Counted from the first letter of the stretch, positions 1-8,035 are shown. The stretch: DNA of 9,828 nucleotides from Phycisphaerae bacterium SM23_33 (GCA_001303665.1 LJUF01000104.1:1-9828), one strand, 5' to 3'. Made by a program: numbers and translations. The notes: a model not told the origin generated them from the letters alone.

Positions 1-680
1 ACGGTGCCGGCCTCGTCCACCAGGTGCCGGGCCGTGTGGCCGATGACGACCCGCCCCGGGTCCACCCCGGCCTCGGCCAGGGCGGCCAACTGCGTCACGT
101 GCGCCCCGGCCGCCGTGCAGTGCGTGGTGACGCTCACGCCGGTGGCCTGCTGGGCGGCGGCGCCGGCGCGGAAGGCCTTGGCCTCGGCCGGGGTCAGATC
201 CTTTCCGCTGCTGCCGAGCTTGATCACGCCGGCCCGGACCGCCGAGCCGTGAATGCCCTCGGTGATCTCGCGAACGCACATCTCGGTGAGCTCCTGGACG
301 CTTTTTTCGCGGACCGCCGGCCAGATGGCCTGAGATTCGTTTTGGACCCAGTAGGTCCCGACTTCCATCTCCCGGTAGAAGCCGGTGGACAGGACCACGT
401 GCAGGTCGGCGGCCCGGGCGATGCGCAGGTACGTGTCCGGCCAGGCCCGCCAGGCCATCGGCGTGGCGTCCACCATCGCGTGGCAGCCGTGCTCGTGCAG
501 CCGCTTCAGGTTCGGCACGGCGTATTCCATCAGCAACTGCTCGCGCGGCGGCGGGGTGGGCCCTTCATCCCAGTCCCGGCAGGAGGCGTACAGGTGCTCG
601 TGCATGAGCACCCCGCCCAGGGCCTCGGGGGCAACCTCGCCGCGAACCGTAACCACCTTGCCTTTCACGCAGCCGGACAT
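1..680 (-). CDS. Phosphotriesterase-family metal-dependent hydrolase (N-terminal part, cut by window edge)
   Basis: Reading leftward from an ATG at 680, 226 codons stay open to the window edge, so the C-terminus is missing; the family is usually about 320-350 residues. The metal ligands of the phosphotriesterase (Php, COG1735) TIM-barrel are visible: the HxH pair in GVLMHEHLY (H27, H29), the lysine expected to be carbamylated in VIKLGSSG (K154), H187 in VTTHC and H215 in VIGHT. The last ligand, an Asp, would lie beyond the edge. Such enzymes use a binuclear metal centre to hydrolyse lactones, esters or phosphotriesters; the substrate here cannot be told. A good Shine-Dalgarno (AGGAG, 10 bases before the ATG) supports this start. 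The preceding membrane-protein gene ends only 7 bases upstream and its stop codon touches that Shine-Dalgarno, so the two are very probably co-transcribed and perhaps translationally coupled. No signal peptide is seen, so a cytoplasmic location is likely. Confidence 0.9.
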   Translation of the reverse strand, partial: MSGCVKGKVVTVRGEVAPEALGGVLMHEHLYASCRDWDEGPTPPPREQLLMEYAVPNLKRLHEHGCHAMVDATPMAWRAWPDTYLRIARAADLHVVLSTGFYREMEVGTYWVQNESQAIWPAVREKSVQELTEMCVREITEGIHGSAVRAGVIKLGSSGKDLTPAEAKAFRAGAAAQQATGVSVTTHCTAAGAHVTQLAALAEAGVDPGRVVIGHTARHLVDEAGT

Positions 681-687
681 GCCCGGA

Positions 688-2442
688 TCACTCCTGTCTT
701 CGCACCGCCCCGCCGTTCGGCGAGGCCGGAGGCGGCACTTCGCCCACGAGGAACTCCAGGGAGTACGCTCCCAGGCCGTCGTCCGGGAGCCTGGCGACGC
801 TCCGCGGGCGGGGCTGAGCGAAAGGCCCGTCCACGAACAGGTGCCGCCTGTAGCCCGCCAGAGACAGCCGCCCCAGCAACACGCCGTAGTCCTCCGGGGT
901 CGGCGCAAAGAACATCGACTTGGTATAGAAGCACGAAAACATCTCCTGCGGCGCCCACCACACACGAGAGATCACGGCCCCCTCGGGGCGCTTGCGGATC
1001 GCCTCGTTCAGCCGGAAAGACACCTGCTTCTTTTTTGCCAGCAGGCGGATCGAGTTGGCCTGCGCAGCCAGGCTCACCAGGACCACCAAAGCCACGGCGG
1101 CGACCGGCCGGCGAGCGAGCTGCTTGAACGAGCCCAGCGCCTCAAGCAGGTTGGCCCCGGCCAGCAGGCCCAGCAGCGGATACAGCACCAGCAGGAAACG
1201 ATTGCCCCAATGCACCCCGGTCGTGGGCCGGCCCGGCGTGGCCAGGGCGTACACCACCGCGTAGCCCAAGGCCAGACCCCAAACCCACTTCGAAAGCCAG
1301 CCGGTGCCGCCAGCCTGTGGCGGCCGCTTGAGCCCCAGGAAGGCCAGGATCAGGACCGGAGCACCGGTGAAGAGGCTGTTGGACAGCAGCATCCACTCAA
1401 TAGGGCTGCCCGGCGTGTAGTAGCCCTTCAGGGCGAGCGCGGCACTGGCTACCGCCGCCAGGCAGGCCAGCGGCACGACCACGCCGTGCGCGCGCCGGGG
1501 CAGCCGGGGGTTGATCAGGAAGCCGGCCAGGAACGGCGCGGCGAGCACGACGGACAGGCCCACACTGCTGCCGGCGGCGGCGAAAAGCATGTAGGCGGCC
1601 ATCGGCCTAGCCGCCAGGTGCTCCAACAGCCCGCCCGCGCCCAGCGCGTGGGTGCCCAGATGAAAGCCGAAGGGGCTGCCCAAGGCCTGCCACTGGAACA
1701 GCCACAGCGGCACGATGCTGACGGCCATGGCCCCCAGGGCCGCCAGCGCCGCCTTGGTCCGCCTGCCCCGGGCGTAGAGCAGCGCGGCAGCGAGCAGCAC
1801 GAGGCAGAAGAGATACAGCTCGTCCCGGAAATACACGCCGAACGCGGCCGCAGCGCTGCCCGCGATCAGGTGCCTGAGGGAACCGCCGCGCAGGAAGCGC
1901 ACGTACCCACACACGGCCCAAACGCACAGGCACACGGCGGGCACGTGCTCCCAGAAGGTGACGCTGTAGAACCAGACCGGGGTGCACAGCCCGGCCACCA
2001 GCACCGCGGCGTGCCGGGCCGGCGGGCCGAATCCCAGCAGCCCGGCCAGCCGCGCCAGGCCCGCCAGCATCACCACGCCGCACACTGCCGGAAGCACATA
2101 CAGACCCCAGACGCCGAAGGCCCGGTAGGGCAGCGTGGACGCCGCCGCGAAGAAGGGAGGGAAGATCGAGTACAGCTTGCCGTTCCGCACCGCCGAGAAC
2201 GGCGACGGCAGGGGATTGAACTGGAACTGCGGGTCCAGCTTGGCCCCCGGCCAGGGAAGCGAATACTCGCGGTAGCCGCCGCCGATGATGGCCTGGACCT
2301 GGAGGAACTTGTTGGCGTTGTCCACGACCCAGAAGCCGCGCTTCTCCAGCAGGCAAAGCGTCGCCACGTACACCGCCGCCACGGCGGCGATGGACACCGC
2401 GGCTGACCTGGAAGGCTGGAGCACTCGGCCGATCGCCTTCAA
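688..2442 (-). CDS. Multi-pass membrane protein, GT-C-like glycosyltransferase candidate
   Basis: A 584-residue integral membrane protein with about ten or more hydrophobic segments (first at residues 14-32, last near 446-461), followed by a soluble C-terminal tail of about 110 residues. The layout resembles GT-C / PMT-like polyprenyl-phosphate-sugar glycosyltransferases: the first segment is followed by a polar loop with an acidic residue (VVDNANKFLQ, D41), and further polar or charged motifs sit at membrane edges (FWEH at 163-166, FRDE at 205-208, HWGNRF at 411-416). I recognise the overall pattern (NKFLQVQ, PPFFA, FYSVTFWEH) as an uncharacterised bacterial membrane-protein type, not a named enzyme, so glycosyl transfer is inference. 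Start choice: the frame is open to a TTG at 2520, but that overlaps the upstream DUF3830 gene and I saw no clear Shine-Dalgarno for it. A TTG at 2442 has GGGAG seven bases before it and gives a short N-terminus leading directly into the first membrane helix. The stop lies 7 bases before the phosphotriesterase-family gene. Confidence 0.75.
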   Translation of the reverse strand: MKAIGRVLQPSRSAAVSIAAVAAVYVATLCLLEKRGFWVVDNANKFLQVQAIIGGGYREYSLPWPGAKLDPQFQFNPLPSPFSAVRNGKLYSIFPPFFAAASTLPYRAFGVWGLYVLPAVCGVVMLAGLARLAGLLGFGPPARHAAVLVAGLCTPVWFYSVTFWEHVPAVCLCVWAVCGYVRFLRGGSLRHLIAGSAAAAFGVYFRDELYLFCLVLLAAALLYARGRRTKAALAALGAMAVSIVPLWLFQWQALGSPFGFHLGTHALGAGGLLEHLAARPMAAYMLFAAAGSSVGLSVVLAAPFLAGFLINPRLPRRAHGVVVPLACLAAVASAALALKGYYTPGSPIEWMLLSNSLFTGAPVLILAFLGLKRPPQAGGTGWLSKWVWGLALGYAVVYALATPGRPTTGVHWGNRFLLVLYPLLGLLAGANLLEALGSFKQLARRPVAAVALVVLVSLAAQANSIRLLAKKKQVSFRLNEAIRKRPEGAVISRVWWAPQEMFSCFYTKSMFFAPTPEDYGVLLGRLSLAGYRRHLFVDGPFAQPRPRSVARLPDDGLGAYSLEFLVGEVPPPASPNGGAVRRQE

Positions 2443-2492
2443 GCACCGGCTCCCTACGTTACCGCAGCGGGTCGCCCCGCCGTTGCGGCGGA

Positions 2493-2978
2493 TTATCGCT
2501 CCGGCCGCCGGGGCCCGCAAGCAGCCAGCCGCCGCAGCGTCACCCGGCCTTCGCCCTCGGTCAGCAGCCGGCCGGCCTCGGCGCGGAGCAGCTTGATCTG
2601 CTCACGCCCGGTGACGCGGGCGAACAGGTTGCCGGGGATCCAGCCCTGCTTGAGCTTGCTCTGGCCGCGGTCCCAGTAGATGCCGATGTCGTACACCATC
2701 ACGCCGTCACGGGTGGGAGGCTGGCGGTAGTGGTAATAGAGGACGTCGCCATGCTCGGGGAAGACGGTGGCGTTCTCGTAGGGCAGCTCCTCGGCCGGCG
2801 GGGGGACGAAGACCCACATCTCCGGCCCGGTCTCCCCGCCGTGGTGCAGCGTGTCGGTGACCGGCCTGGCCAGGGCATTCCAGAAGTTCTCGCAGGTGAT
2901 GGGGGCGGCCTCTTCCAGCAGCTCCGCCACGACGGTCACGCCGCTGCGGGCGAAGACGATCTCGAATTGCCTCGGCAT
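2493..2978 (-). CDS. DUF3830 family protein (cyclophilin-like fold)
   Basis: A 161-residue soluble protein matching the DUF3830 pattern: an N-terminal beta-rich segment with AELLEEAAPITCENFWNAL (residues 18-36), then YENATVFPEHGDVLYY (67-82) and GNLFARV (116-122). The family is predicted to have a cyclophilin-like barrel; as far as I know no biochemical role is established. The open frame extends to 3209, but the extra 77 residues are low-complexity Ser/Thr/Pro/Arg, overlap the end of the upstream redoxin gene in another frame and look like GC-rich shadow. The ATG at 2978 has an AAAGG Shine-Dalgarno at suitable spacing and starts exactly where family similarity begins. The stop is 50 bases upstream of the preferred start of the membrane-protein gene. 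There is no signal peptide or membrane segment. The C-terminal tail after residue 150 (ACGPRRPER) appears outside the conserved domain. Confidence 0.85.
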   Translation of the reverse strand: MPRQFEIVFARSGVTVVAELLEEAAPITCENFWNALARPVTDTLHHGGETGPEMWVFVPPPAEELPYENATVFPEHGDVLYYHYRQPPTRDGVMVYDIGIYWDRGQSKLKQGWIPGNLFARVTGREQIKLLRAEAGRLLTEGEGRVTLRRLAACGPRRPER

Positions 2979-3072
2979 GATATGCCCTTTCTCTGCCGAG
3001 GCACTAATACCCCATGAGAGGCTGAAAGGGAACCCCTCCGCCTTGCCGATGGCATGCGGCCGTCGGCCCAGA

Positions 3073-3747
3073 CTACTTGGCGTACTTGACGGTGCAGCCG
3101 TAGGGCTTGGTCTTCGGCTGGCTGACGGGCTTGCCCGCCAGCAGCTCGTCCAGGGCCTTCTGGACGTAGTTGATTCGGTCGGCCTTGGTGCCGCCGATGT
3201 CGTCGTCAATGGCGCCCTGGTAGACCAGCTCGCCGGCCTCGTCCAGGATGAACATGTGCGGCGTGGTGGCGGCGGCGAACATCCTGCCCACCTTGCCCTC
3301 GTGATCGTCCAGCACGCGGTAGGGCAGTTTGCGCTCTTTCACCCACTGGGCGTTCTTCTCGACGTTTATGTAGTTGGTGCTGTTAATCGACAGCCACACC
3401 ACGCCCTTGTCGGCGTACTTCTCGGCCAGGCTTTTCATGGTGCCGGCCTGGTAGTGCCGCTGCACGAAGGGGCAATCGGGGTTGACCCATTCCAGCACCA
3501 CGATCTCCCCGGCGAAGTCCGACAGGCTGACGTCCTTGCCGTCCTGGTCCTTCAGCGTGAAGGCGAAGGCGGGGGCGGCCGGCTCAGCGGCTTCCTCGGC
3601 GGGCGCCTCGATCACGGTCGGTTCCTGCCGGGCCTTCTCGCTCTCTTCGGGCTGCTTGGCCTTCGCGCCCGAGCGGCCGCCGCAGGACGGGCACAGCAGC
3701 CCGATCCCTGCCAGCAGGCCCACCGCCAGAAACATTCTCACGTTCAT
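3073..3747 (-). CDS. Lipoprotein peroxiredoxin/thioredoxin-like (redoxin) protein
   Basis: A 224-residue protein with three parts. Residues 1-22 are a lipoprotein-type signal (charged start, hydrophobic run, then CPSCGG with C22 or C19 as the possible lipidated Cys; the lipobox is not canonical). Residues 25-60 are a Glu/Ala/Pro-rich linker. Residues 61-205 are a thioredoxin-fold AhpC/TSA-type domain. The active-site turn reads NPDCPFV (C92), so the second Cys of a CxxC motif is replaced by Val. The cis-Pro motif TTPHMF is at 161-166, and a conserved-looking tail PYGCTVKY carries C218. This fits the planctomycete-rich redoxin / PRX-like group. A role in periplasmic thiol or peroxide chemistry at the membrane surface is inference. 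The ATG at 3747 follows AAGGA by nine bases; an ATG at 3786 is in frame but would place that Shine-Dalgarno inside the gene and put 13 polar residues before the signal peptide. A plausible promoter lies at 3801-3829. Confidence 0.9.
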   Translation of the reverse strand: MNVRMFLAVGLLAGIGLLCPSCGGRSGAKAKQPEESEKARQEPTVIEAPAEEAAEPAAPAFAFTLKDQDGKDVSLSDFAGEIVVLEWVNPDCPFVQRHYQAGTMKSLAEKYADKGVVWLSINSTNYINVEKNAQWVKERKLPYRVLDDHEGKVGRMFAAATTPHMFILDEAGELVYQGAIDDDIGGTKADRINYVQKALDELLAGKPVSQPKTKPYGCTVKYAK

Positions 3748-3800
3748 GGTTACGCTTCCTTTCCCGAAGCTGTTTTTCCTGATCATAGTCGGTCCTTGAA

Positions 3801-3829
3801 ATTCTAGGCACCCAGGGCCGGCGCGTCAC
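3801..3829 (-). promoter_or_regulatory. Candidate sigma70-type promoter for the redoxin gene
   Basis: On the minus strand, GTGACG at 3829-3824 (4 of 6 to TTGACA) is followed after exactly 17 bases by TAGAAT at 3806-3801 (5 of 6 to TATAAT). It sits in the 101-base gap between the large GH-like gene and the redoxin gene, in locally less GC-rich sequence, and would give a leader of roughly 45-50 bases. This is pattern matching only; promoter preferences of the host are unknown. Confidence 0.4.
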
Positions 3830-3848
3830 AGAATGCCGCGACAGTTTC

Positions 3849-6800
3849 CTATCTGCCCCTATGCAGCGCCGGTTCCACCCACTGGATGCCGACTGTCCCG
3901 CCCAGGTACTTCGCTTCGGGCCTGTCCCAGCGCACGCGCAGCTCCAGTTGCCTTGCCCCGCCCAGGTCCTCCACCACCAGCAGCCGCTCCGGGTCGGCGC
4001 CCGTCATCAGGCCGCTCTGGGCGCGAAGCCCGCCGTCCACACACACCTCGAAGTTGACCAGTTTCCGGGCGGCCGACTCGCCGACGCGCTGCTGGGCGGC
4101 GCTGACCCTGACCCCGGCCGAAAAGGCGGCAAAGCCCCCGCCCTGGATGTCGTACACGGTAAACTGCGGCGTGCCGCCGGAGATGTTGTGCTTCTCGTCG
4201 AATTTCGGCCCGAAGTCCTCCCGGCGGCGGTCGGACGTCCCGTACCAGTACGCCCGCGACCTGTGGGCCTTGACCATCCCCTTGGGCAACTGCGAAAGGT
4301 AAACCGGCTCGCCCTTCGGGACCCCGGCCGGCGGCCTGTAGGGCGGGATGACGTGGACGACCATCTTGGCGTCCTGCCGGGCCGGCCCCGGCGAGCCCGG
4401 CCCAGCCGGGCCCTCCACTTCCCGAACCGTCAGCACCACCTCGTGCGTAGCCGCCCGGCGCTCCGGCGGGCCGGCCGTGACCGTGATGGCGGTGCGCTGT
4501 CCCGGCTCCAGCCTGCCCGAGGCCGGCTTCACCTCCATCCAGGCCACGGGGCTCGCGATCTTCCACGGCAGCGGCGCCCCGGAGAGATTCGTGAAGACGA
4601 ACTCCCGGCTCTCGGAGCCGCCGGTGGTGACGTTGAAGGTGGCGAAGTCCTCGATCCGCCTGGGGTCCCAGGCGGCGGCGTGCCCCGGCTTGCCGAGGTA
4701 GTCGTACGCCGGCCCCACGACGAACTCGAAGACCTGGCCCACCTCGGCCGTGACCTTGACCGCGTGGGCCTTGCCCGCGGCCACGTCCGTGACGGTGATG
4801 GTCCCCTCCGCCGACCGGCCCGGCGTGAGCCTCCCGACGTCGAGGATCAACGGCAGCGACTCCTGGCCGGCGAGCCGGCCTTCGCTCCTGGTGGGGGTCA
4901 GCCACGGCACGCTGCTGACGGCCTTCCACGCCCGCGGCCGATGCGTCCAGTTCCTGATGGTCAGGTTGAGTTGGGTCCGGCTGCGGGCGGGGGCCTTCCC
5001 GGCCAAGGCGGTCCTGTCCACGTCCAGCGGCAGCGTCTGGGCGACTTCCGCGGCCGCGGCGTACAGCCGGCGCGACCGCTCCTGCCAGCCGGCGCTGTAT
5101 TCCTGGATCTGAATCCCGATCCGCCCCACCGGCATGTACAGCGTCTCGCGGTGGTGGCGGGCCAGCACGTCGCCCACCCGCCGGGCTAGCCCCTCCGGCA
5201 GGGCATTCCGCTCCAGCGCCTGTTCCAGGAAGATGCGGGCCTCAGCCTCCTGAATGCCCTCCAGGAGCACCTCGCCGCGCTGGCTGGGCTCGGCCCCCTT
5301 GGGCCCAGGCCAGAGCAGCGACAGGCAGCCCATGCCGGGCAGGTTGCCGGCCCAGGCCCGGCCCTGGTGGCCCTGATAGAACACGTCGTCCCAGTAATCC
5401 GCGCCGATGCGGGCGATGCCCCGGCAGCCGGCCACCAGGGCCCGGTCCATCAGCAGGCGGTAGGCGAACGGCGGGGAGTGCCCGTTGGCGCTGATGACGC
5501 TGCAGCCGGCGCGGGGGTTCAGCAGGAACAGCTCGCCCTGCCGCCAGCCCCGCCGGCTGCGCTCGTCGATGGGCACGCTGTAGATGAACGAGCTGGCGGT
5601 GAAGGCCCCGCCCCAGCCGCCGGGGGCGCGGTTGGGGGCGTGGCTGCTGCGGGCCCAGCGGACGGCCTCGGGCACCAGCTCCGCCAGCAGGGGGATCAGG
5701 TCCGGGTCGCCGATGCCGTCCCAGCCGAAGCCCCAGTACAGCTTCTGCGAAAGGCTCCTGGACTTCATGTGCCCGTACAGGGCCGCCGAGAACGCCCGCC
5801 AGCTCTCCCGATACTCCGGCGACTCGCTGGACAGGTCCAGCGTCTCGATGCCGCCGGTCCGCTCATCCAGCACGCTCACCGACGCCGGCGCCCCCGCGCC
5901 CGTGCCGTGGGCAACCACAAAGCAGATGACCTCCGGCCGGCCGAGGTGCCTGACGGCCAGGTCCAGGTACCGGTCCATGATGGAGAAATCGAACGACAGG
6001 CTGCCGTCCGCCTTGCGAATCCACTTGATCATGGAGTCCTTCAGGTTGCCGAACTCCGTCAGTTGAATGACCGGCACGAAAAGCCAGCGGCCGCCCAGCC
6101 GGCGGAGCTCGCGGAAGCTCGCCTCCATCAGGGCGAAGTGCTCTTCCGACCACAGCTGCACCTTGTAATGCTTCGCCACCCCGTAGGGCGACTGCTCGCC
6201 GGCGAAGAAGCTCTGGAAATGGCGAGGGTCGGGCACGTGCCAGCCCAGGATTTCCGCCTCCACCGGCACGGTCACCGCCGCCATGCCTTGGGCTTCGATC
6301 CTGATTGAGCCGCGATACGCGCCAGGCGCGGCGTCGGGCGGAACCCGCAGCGAAATCCAGATCGGCTGGCACCTGCCTGCCGCCACCCGGGCGGGCGGCG
6401 CCGGGCCGATGTGGTCGAAGAAGTCTAGCTTCTCCATCAAGGCGACCACCTCGGCCCTGGGCAGGGCGGCGGTGCGGACGGCCGCCGGGCCGTGACGCAG
6501 CAGCGCCATCCAGGACGTGGGGCAGACCGGGTCGCTGACGATCTCCGGCAGACCCCGCCACTGCCCCAGCTTGACCATGTGCGATACCGGGTGGCCGAGA
6601 GGATACGAAATCCTGACCGCGCTGGCAGGGATCACCGAGCCTCCGGCGGACCTTAATTCGCCGGCGCTGGCCTTCAGGCCGGAAAGCTCCGTGTCGGCGG
6701 CCAGGGCGATCTGGCCGGCGTGACTCCCGTTGAGGGCGCCGACGATCCGCACGGTCCGTGCGGAAGCGGATGGGTCGGCGAAGTCCGGCCCGTACAGCCG

Positions 6801-7928
6801 GCGGTGAACGTCGGCCATCCAGACGTTCACCCCCGGCGGCGGGGTCAGGGCGGAAGGCGCGCCGGCGTCGGCGCAGCGCAGCTCCAGCTCCAGCAGCCGG
6901 CAGTGGGCCCAACTGTACTGGGCCCCCATGATGTAGCTCCGGCCCCAGTCCATGCCCATGCCGGCGGCCACGATGGGATGCAGGTCGGCCGCCCGGACCT
7001 CCACGGCCAGGACGTTGGCGCCGCGGCGCAGCATCCTTGGGGGGATCTCCACAGGGCCCAGCACGCGGTTGCGGAGCTGCGTGATCCGCTGCCAGCCCTT
7101 TCGGTTCACGCCGTGGCGATAGGTGTGGTCGTCCTCGGGTGCGCCGGCCCCGCCGGGAAGGTCCGGGCAGAAGTCCACGTAGTGGCCGCTGGTTCGCCTT
7201 GTGAGTTTCTCGCGGCGGCCCGGCTCGCTCTCGTCGGGGGAACAGACGTAGGCCTCTTTGGGATACGGCGCCCCGCGCTCGCCGAGCAGATGCCCGCGGG
7301 TGAGCTCCTGGCCGTTGACGAACACCCGGGCCCCGCCGCGGAAGCTCAGCTTCAGCGTGTACCGCCCCGCCCGGGCCGGGTCCGGCACCTCGAAGCGGCC
7401 CCGAAAGTACGCCCCGCGGATCAGCGGCTGGCCCATCTCCCCCACGCCGTGCCCGACGCCGCGGGCGGGGAAGTCGCCCACCAGCAGGGGAAGTCGCTGC
7501 CGGGGCCAGCCGGCCGCGTCGAAGTCCGGCCGCATCCAGTCTCCCGGCGGGGCCGGCGTGCGGGCGTGGAAGGAGATCCGCTCGTCGTCGCAGCCGACGT
7601 TGGCCACCTGCGTGACCAGGAAGGGGGCATGGTCGCGCCAGTCCACCTTGCTGAAATCCAGCTCCCCTTCCTTTTCAACGTAGGGCGGCCGGGTCCAGCG
7701 CGTGACCGCTCTTTTCAATTCCGTCATCCGCTTCCGGCCGAGGACCCTCTCGCCCTCGGCCTTCAGCGCATCGCGGTCCAGGCGGTCCATGCCGAACTGG
7801 ACGTAGTAGCGCCAGTAGGCGCTTTCATCCAGGACCAGCGTGCCGGCCGGCCGGGTCGCCGGCTCTGCGCCGGCCGCCAGGCAGCACAACAGCCCAAGCA
7901 CCGCCGCCACGAAAACCGCGTTCCGCAT
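3849..7928 (-). CDS. Large secreted GH123/DUF4091-like protein with Ig-like and NPCBM-like modules
   Basis: A 1359-residue exported protein. Residues 1-21 form a signal peptide ending in AAGA. Residues about 105-352 look like a galactose-binding-type jelly roll (RGAYFRGRFEVPD at 171-183, FVNGQEL at 203-209, RRGANVLAVEVR at 301-312) with an insert near 213-290. A beta-sandwich at about 380-563 includes PDAAPGAYRGSIRIEA and leads into an alpha/beta-barrel-like region at about 564-935. That region contains YWGFGWD (731-737), GADYWDD (842-848) and LLWPGPKGAEPSQRGE...GIQEAEARIFLE (871-902), a signature I associate with DUF4091/GH123-like planctomycete and Lentisphaerae proteins. Two BACON-like Ig domains follow (about 980-1060 and 1095-1195), then an NPCBM-like carbohydrate-binding domain (about 1205-1350). 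GH123 enzymes are beta-N-acetylgalactosaminidases using an Asp-Glu pair; no such pair is evident at the expected strand, so activity is uncertain. The ATG at 7928 follows AAGGA by seven bases. Confidence 0.88.
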   Translation of the reverse strand: MRNAVFVAAVLGLLCCLAAGAEPATRPAGTLVLDESAYWRYYVQFGMDRLDRDALKAEGERVLGRKRMTELKRAVTRWTRPPYVEKEGELDFSKVDWRDHAPFLVTQVANVGCDDERISFHARTPAPPGDWMRPDFDAAGWPRQRLPLLVGDFPARGVGHGVGEMGQPLIRGAYFRGRFEVPDPARAGRYTLKLSFRGGARVFVNGQELTRGHLLGERGAPYPKEAYVCSPDESEPGRREKLTRRTSGHYVDFCPDLPGGAGAPEDDHTYRHGVNRKGWQRITQLRNRVLGPVEIPPRMLRRGANVLAVEVRAADLHPIVAAGMGMDWGRSYIMGAQYSWAHCRLLELELRCADAGAPSALTPPPGVNVWMADVHRRLYGPDFADPSASARTVRIVGALNGSHAGQIALAADTELSGLKASAGELRSAGGSVIPASAVRISYPLGHPVSHMVKLGQWRGLPEIVSDPVCPTSWMALLRHGPAAVRTAALPRAEVVALMEKLDFFDHIGPAPPARVAAGRCQPIWISLRVPPDAAPGAYRGSIRIEAQGMAAVTVPVEAEILGWHVPDPRHFQSFFAGEQSPYGVAKHYKVQLWSEEHFALMEASFRELRRLGGRWLFVPVIQLTEFGNLKDSMIKWIRKADGSLSFDFSIMDRYLDLAVRHLGRPEVICFVVAHGTGAGAPASVSVLDERTGGIETLDLSSESPEYRESWRAFSAALYGHMKSRSLSQKLYWGFGWDGIGDPDLIPLLAELVPEAVRWARSSHAPNRAPGGWGGAFTASSFIYSVPIDERSRRGWRQGELFLLNPRAGCSVISANGHSPPFAYRLLMDRALVAGCRGIARIGADYWDDVFYQGHQGRAWAGNLPGMGCLSLLWPGPKGAEPSQRGEVLLEGIQEAEARIFLEQALERNALPEGLARRVGDVLARHHRETLYMPVGRIGIQIQEYSAGWQERSRRLYAAAAEVAQTLPLDVDRTALAGKAPARSRTQLNLTIRNWTHRPRAWKAVSSVPWLTPTRSEGRLAGQESLPLILDVGRLTPGRSAEGTITVTDVAAGKAHAVKVTAEVGQVFEFVVGPAYDYLGKPGHAAAWDPRRIEDFATFNVTTGGSESREFVFTNLSGAPLPWKIASPVAWMEVKPASGRLEPGQRTAITVTAGPPERRAATHEVVLTVREVEGPAGPGSPGPARQDAKMVVHVIPPYRPPAGVPKGEPVYLSQLPKGMVKAHRSRAYWYGTSDRRREDFGPKFDEKHNISGGTPQFTVYDIQGGGFAAFSAGVRVSAAQQRVGESAARKLVNFEVCVDGGLRAQSGLMTGADPERLLVVEDLGGARQLELRVRWDRPEAKYLGGTVGIQWVEPALHRGR

Positions 7929-7993
7929 GGAGAGTTCCTTACCGCCAGCCCGTCACGGCTTCGGGCAGTCGCTCTACGTCTTAAAGGCCCGAT

Positions 7994-8026
7994 CCGGCGG
8001 CCAGTACCGGAGGCCGGCCCCGCCGG
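7994..8026 (-). repeat. GC-rich inverted repeat between the flavoprotein and GH-like genes
   Basis: CCGGCGG at 7994-8000 and CCGCCGG at 8020-8026 are perfect inverted arms around a 19-base loop. A competing smaller stem, GCCCC (8017-8021) with GGGGC (8025-8029), overlaps the right arm. The structure starts 10 bases past the stop of the flavoprotein gene. On the minus strand it is followed by ATCGGGCCTTTAA, which is not a convincing U-tract, so a weak or factor-assisted terminator is possible but a leader structure for the GH-like gene is equally possible. In DNA this GC-rich, chance is a real alternative. Confidence 0.3.
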
Positions 8027-8035
8027 GGCGAGACC

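Noticed and set aside
385..2406. 673-codon open frame on the plus strand
   Set aside because: It is antisense to the membrane-protein gene and has a Gln/Arg/His/Gly-rich translation without domains, typical of high-GC third-position shadowing.
2443..2520. Longer start (TTG at 2520) for the membrane protein
   Set aside because: It overlaps the DUF3830 gene by 28 bases and I saw no clear Shine-Dalgarno; the TTG at 2442 has GGGAG seven bases upstream. Not fully excluded.
2979..3209. N-terminal extension of the DUF3830 gene
   Set aside because: Ser/Thr/Pro/Arg-rich, overlaps the redoxin gene in another frame, and family similarity plus a Shine-Dalgarno begin at the ATG at 2978.
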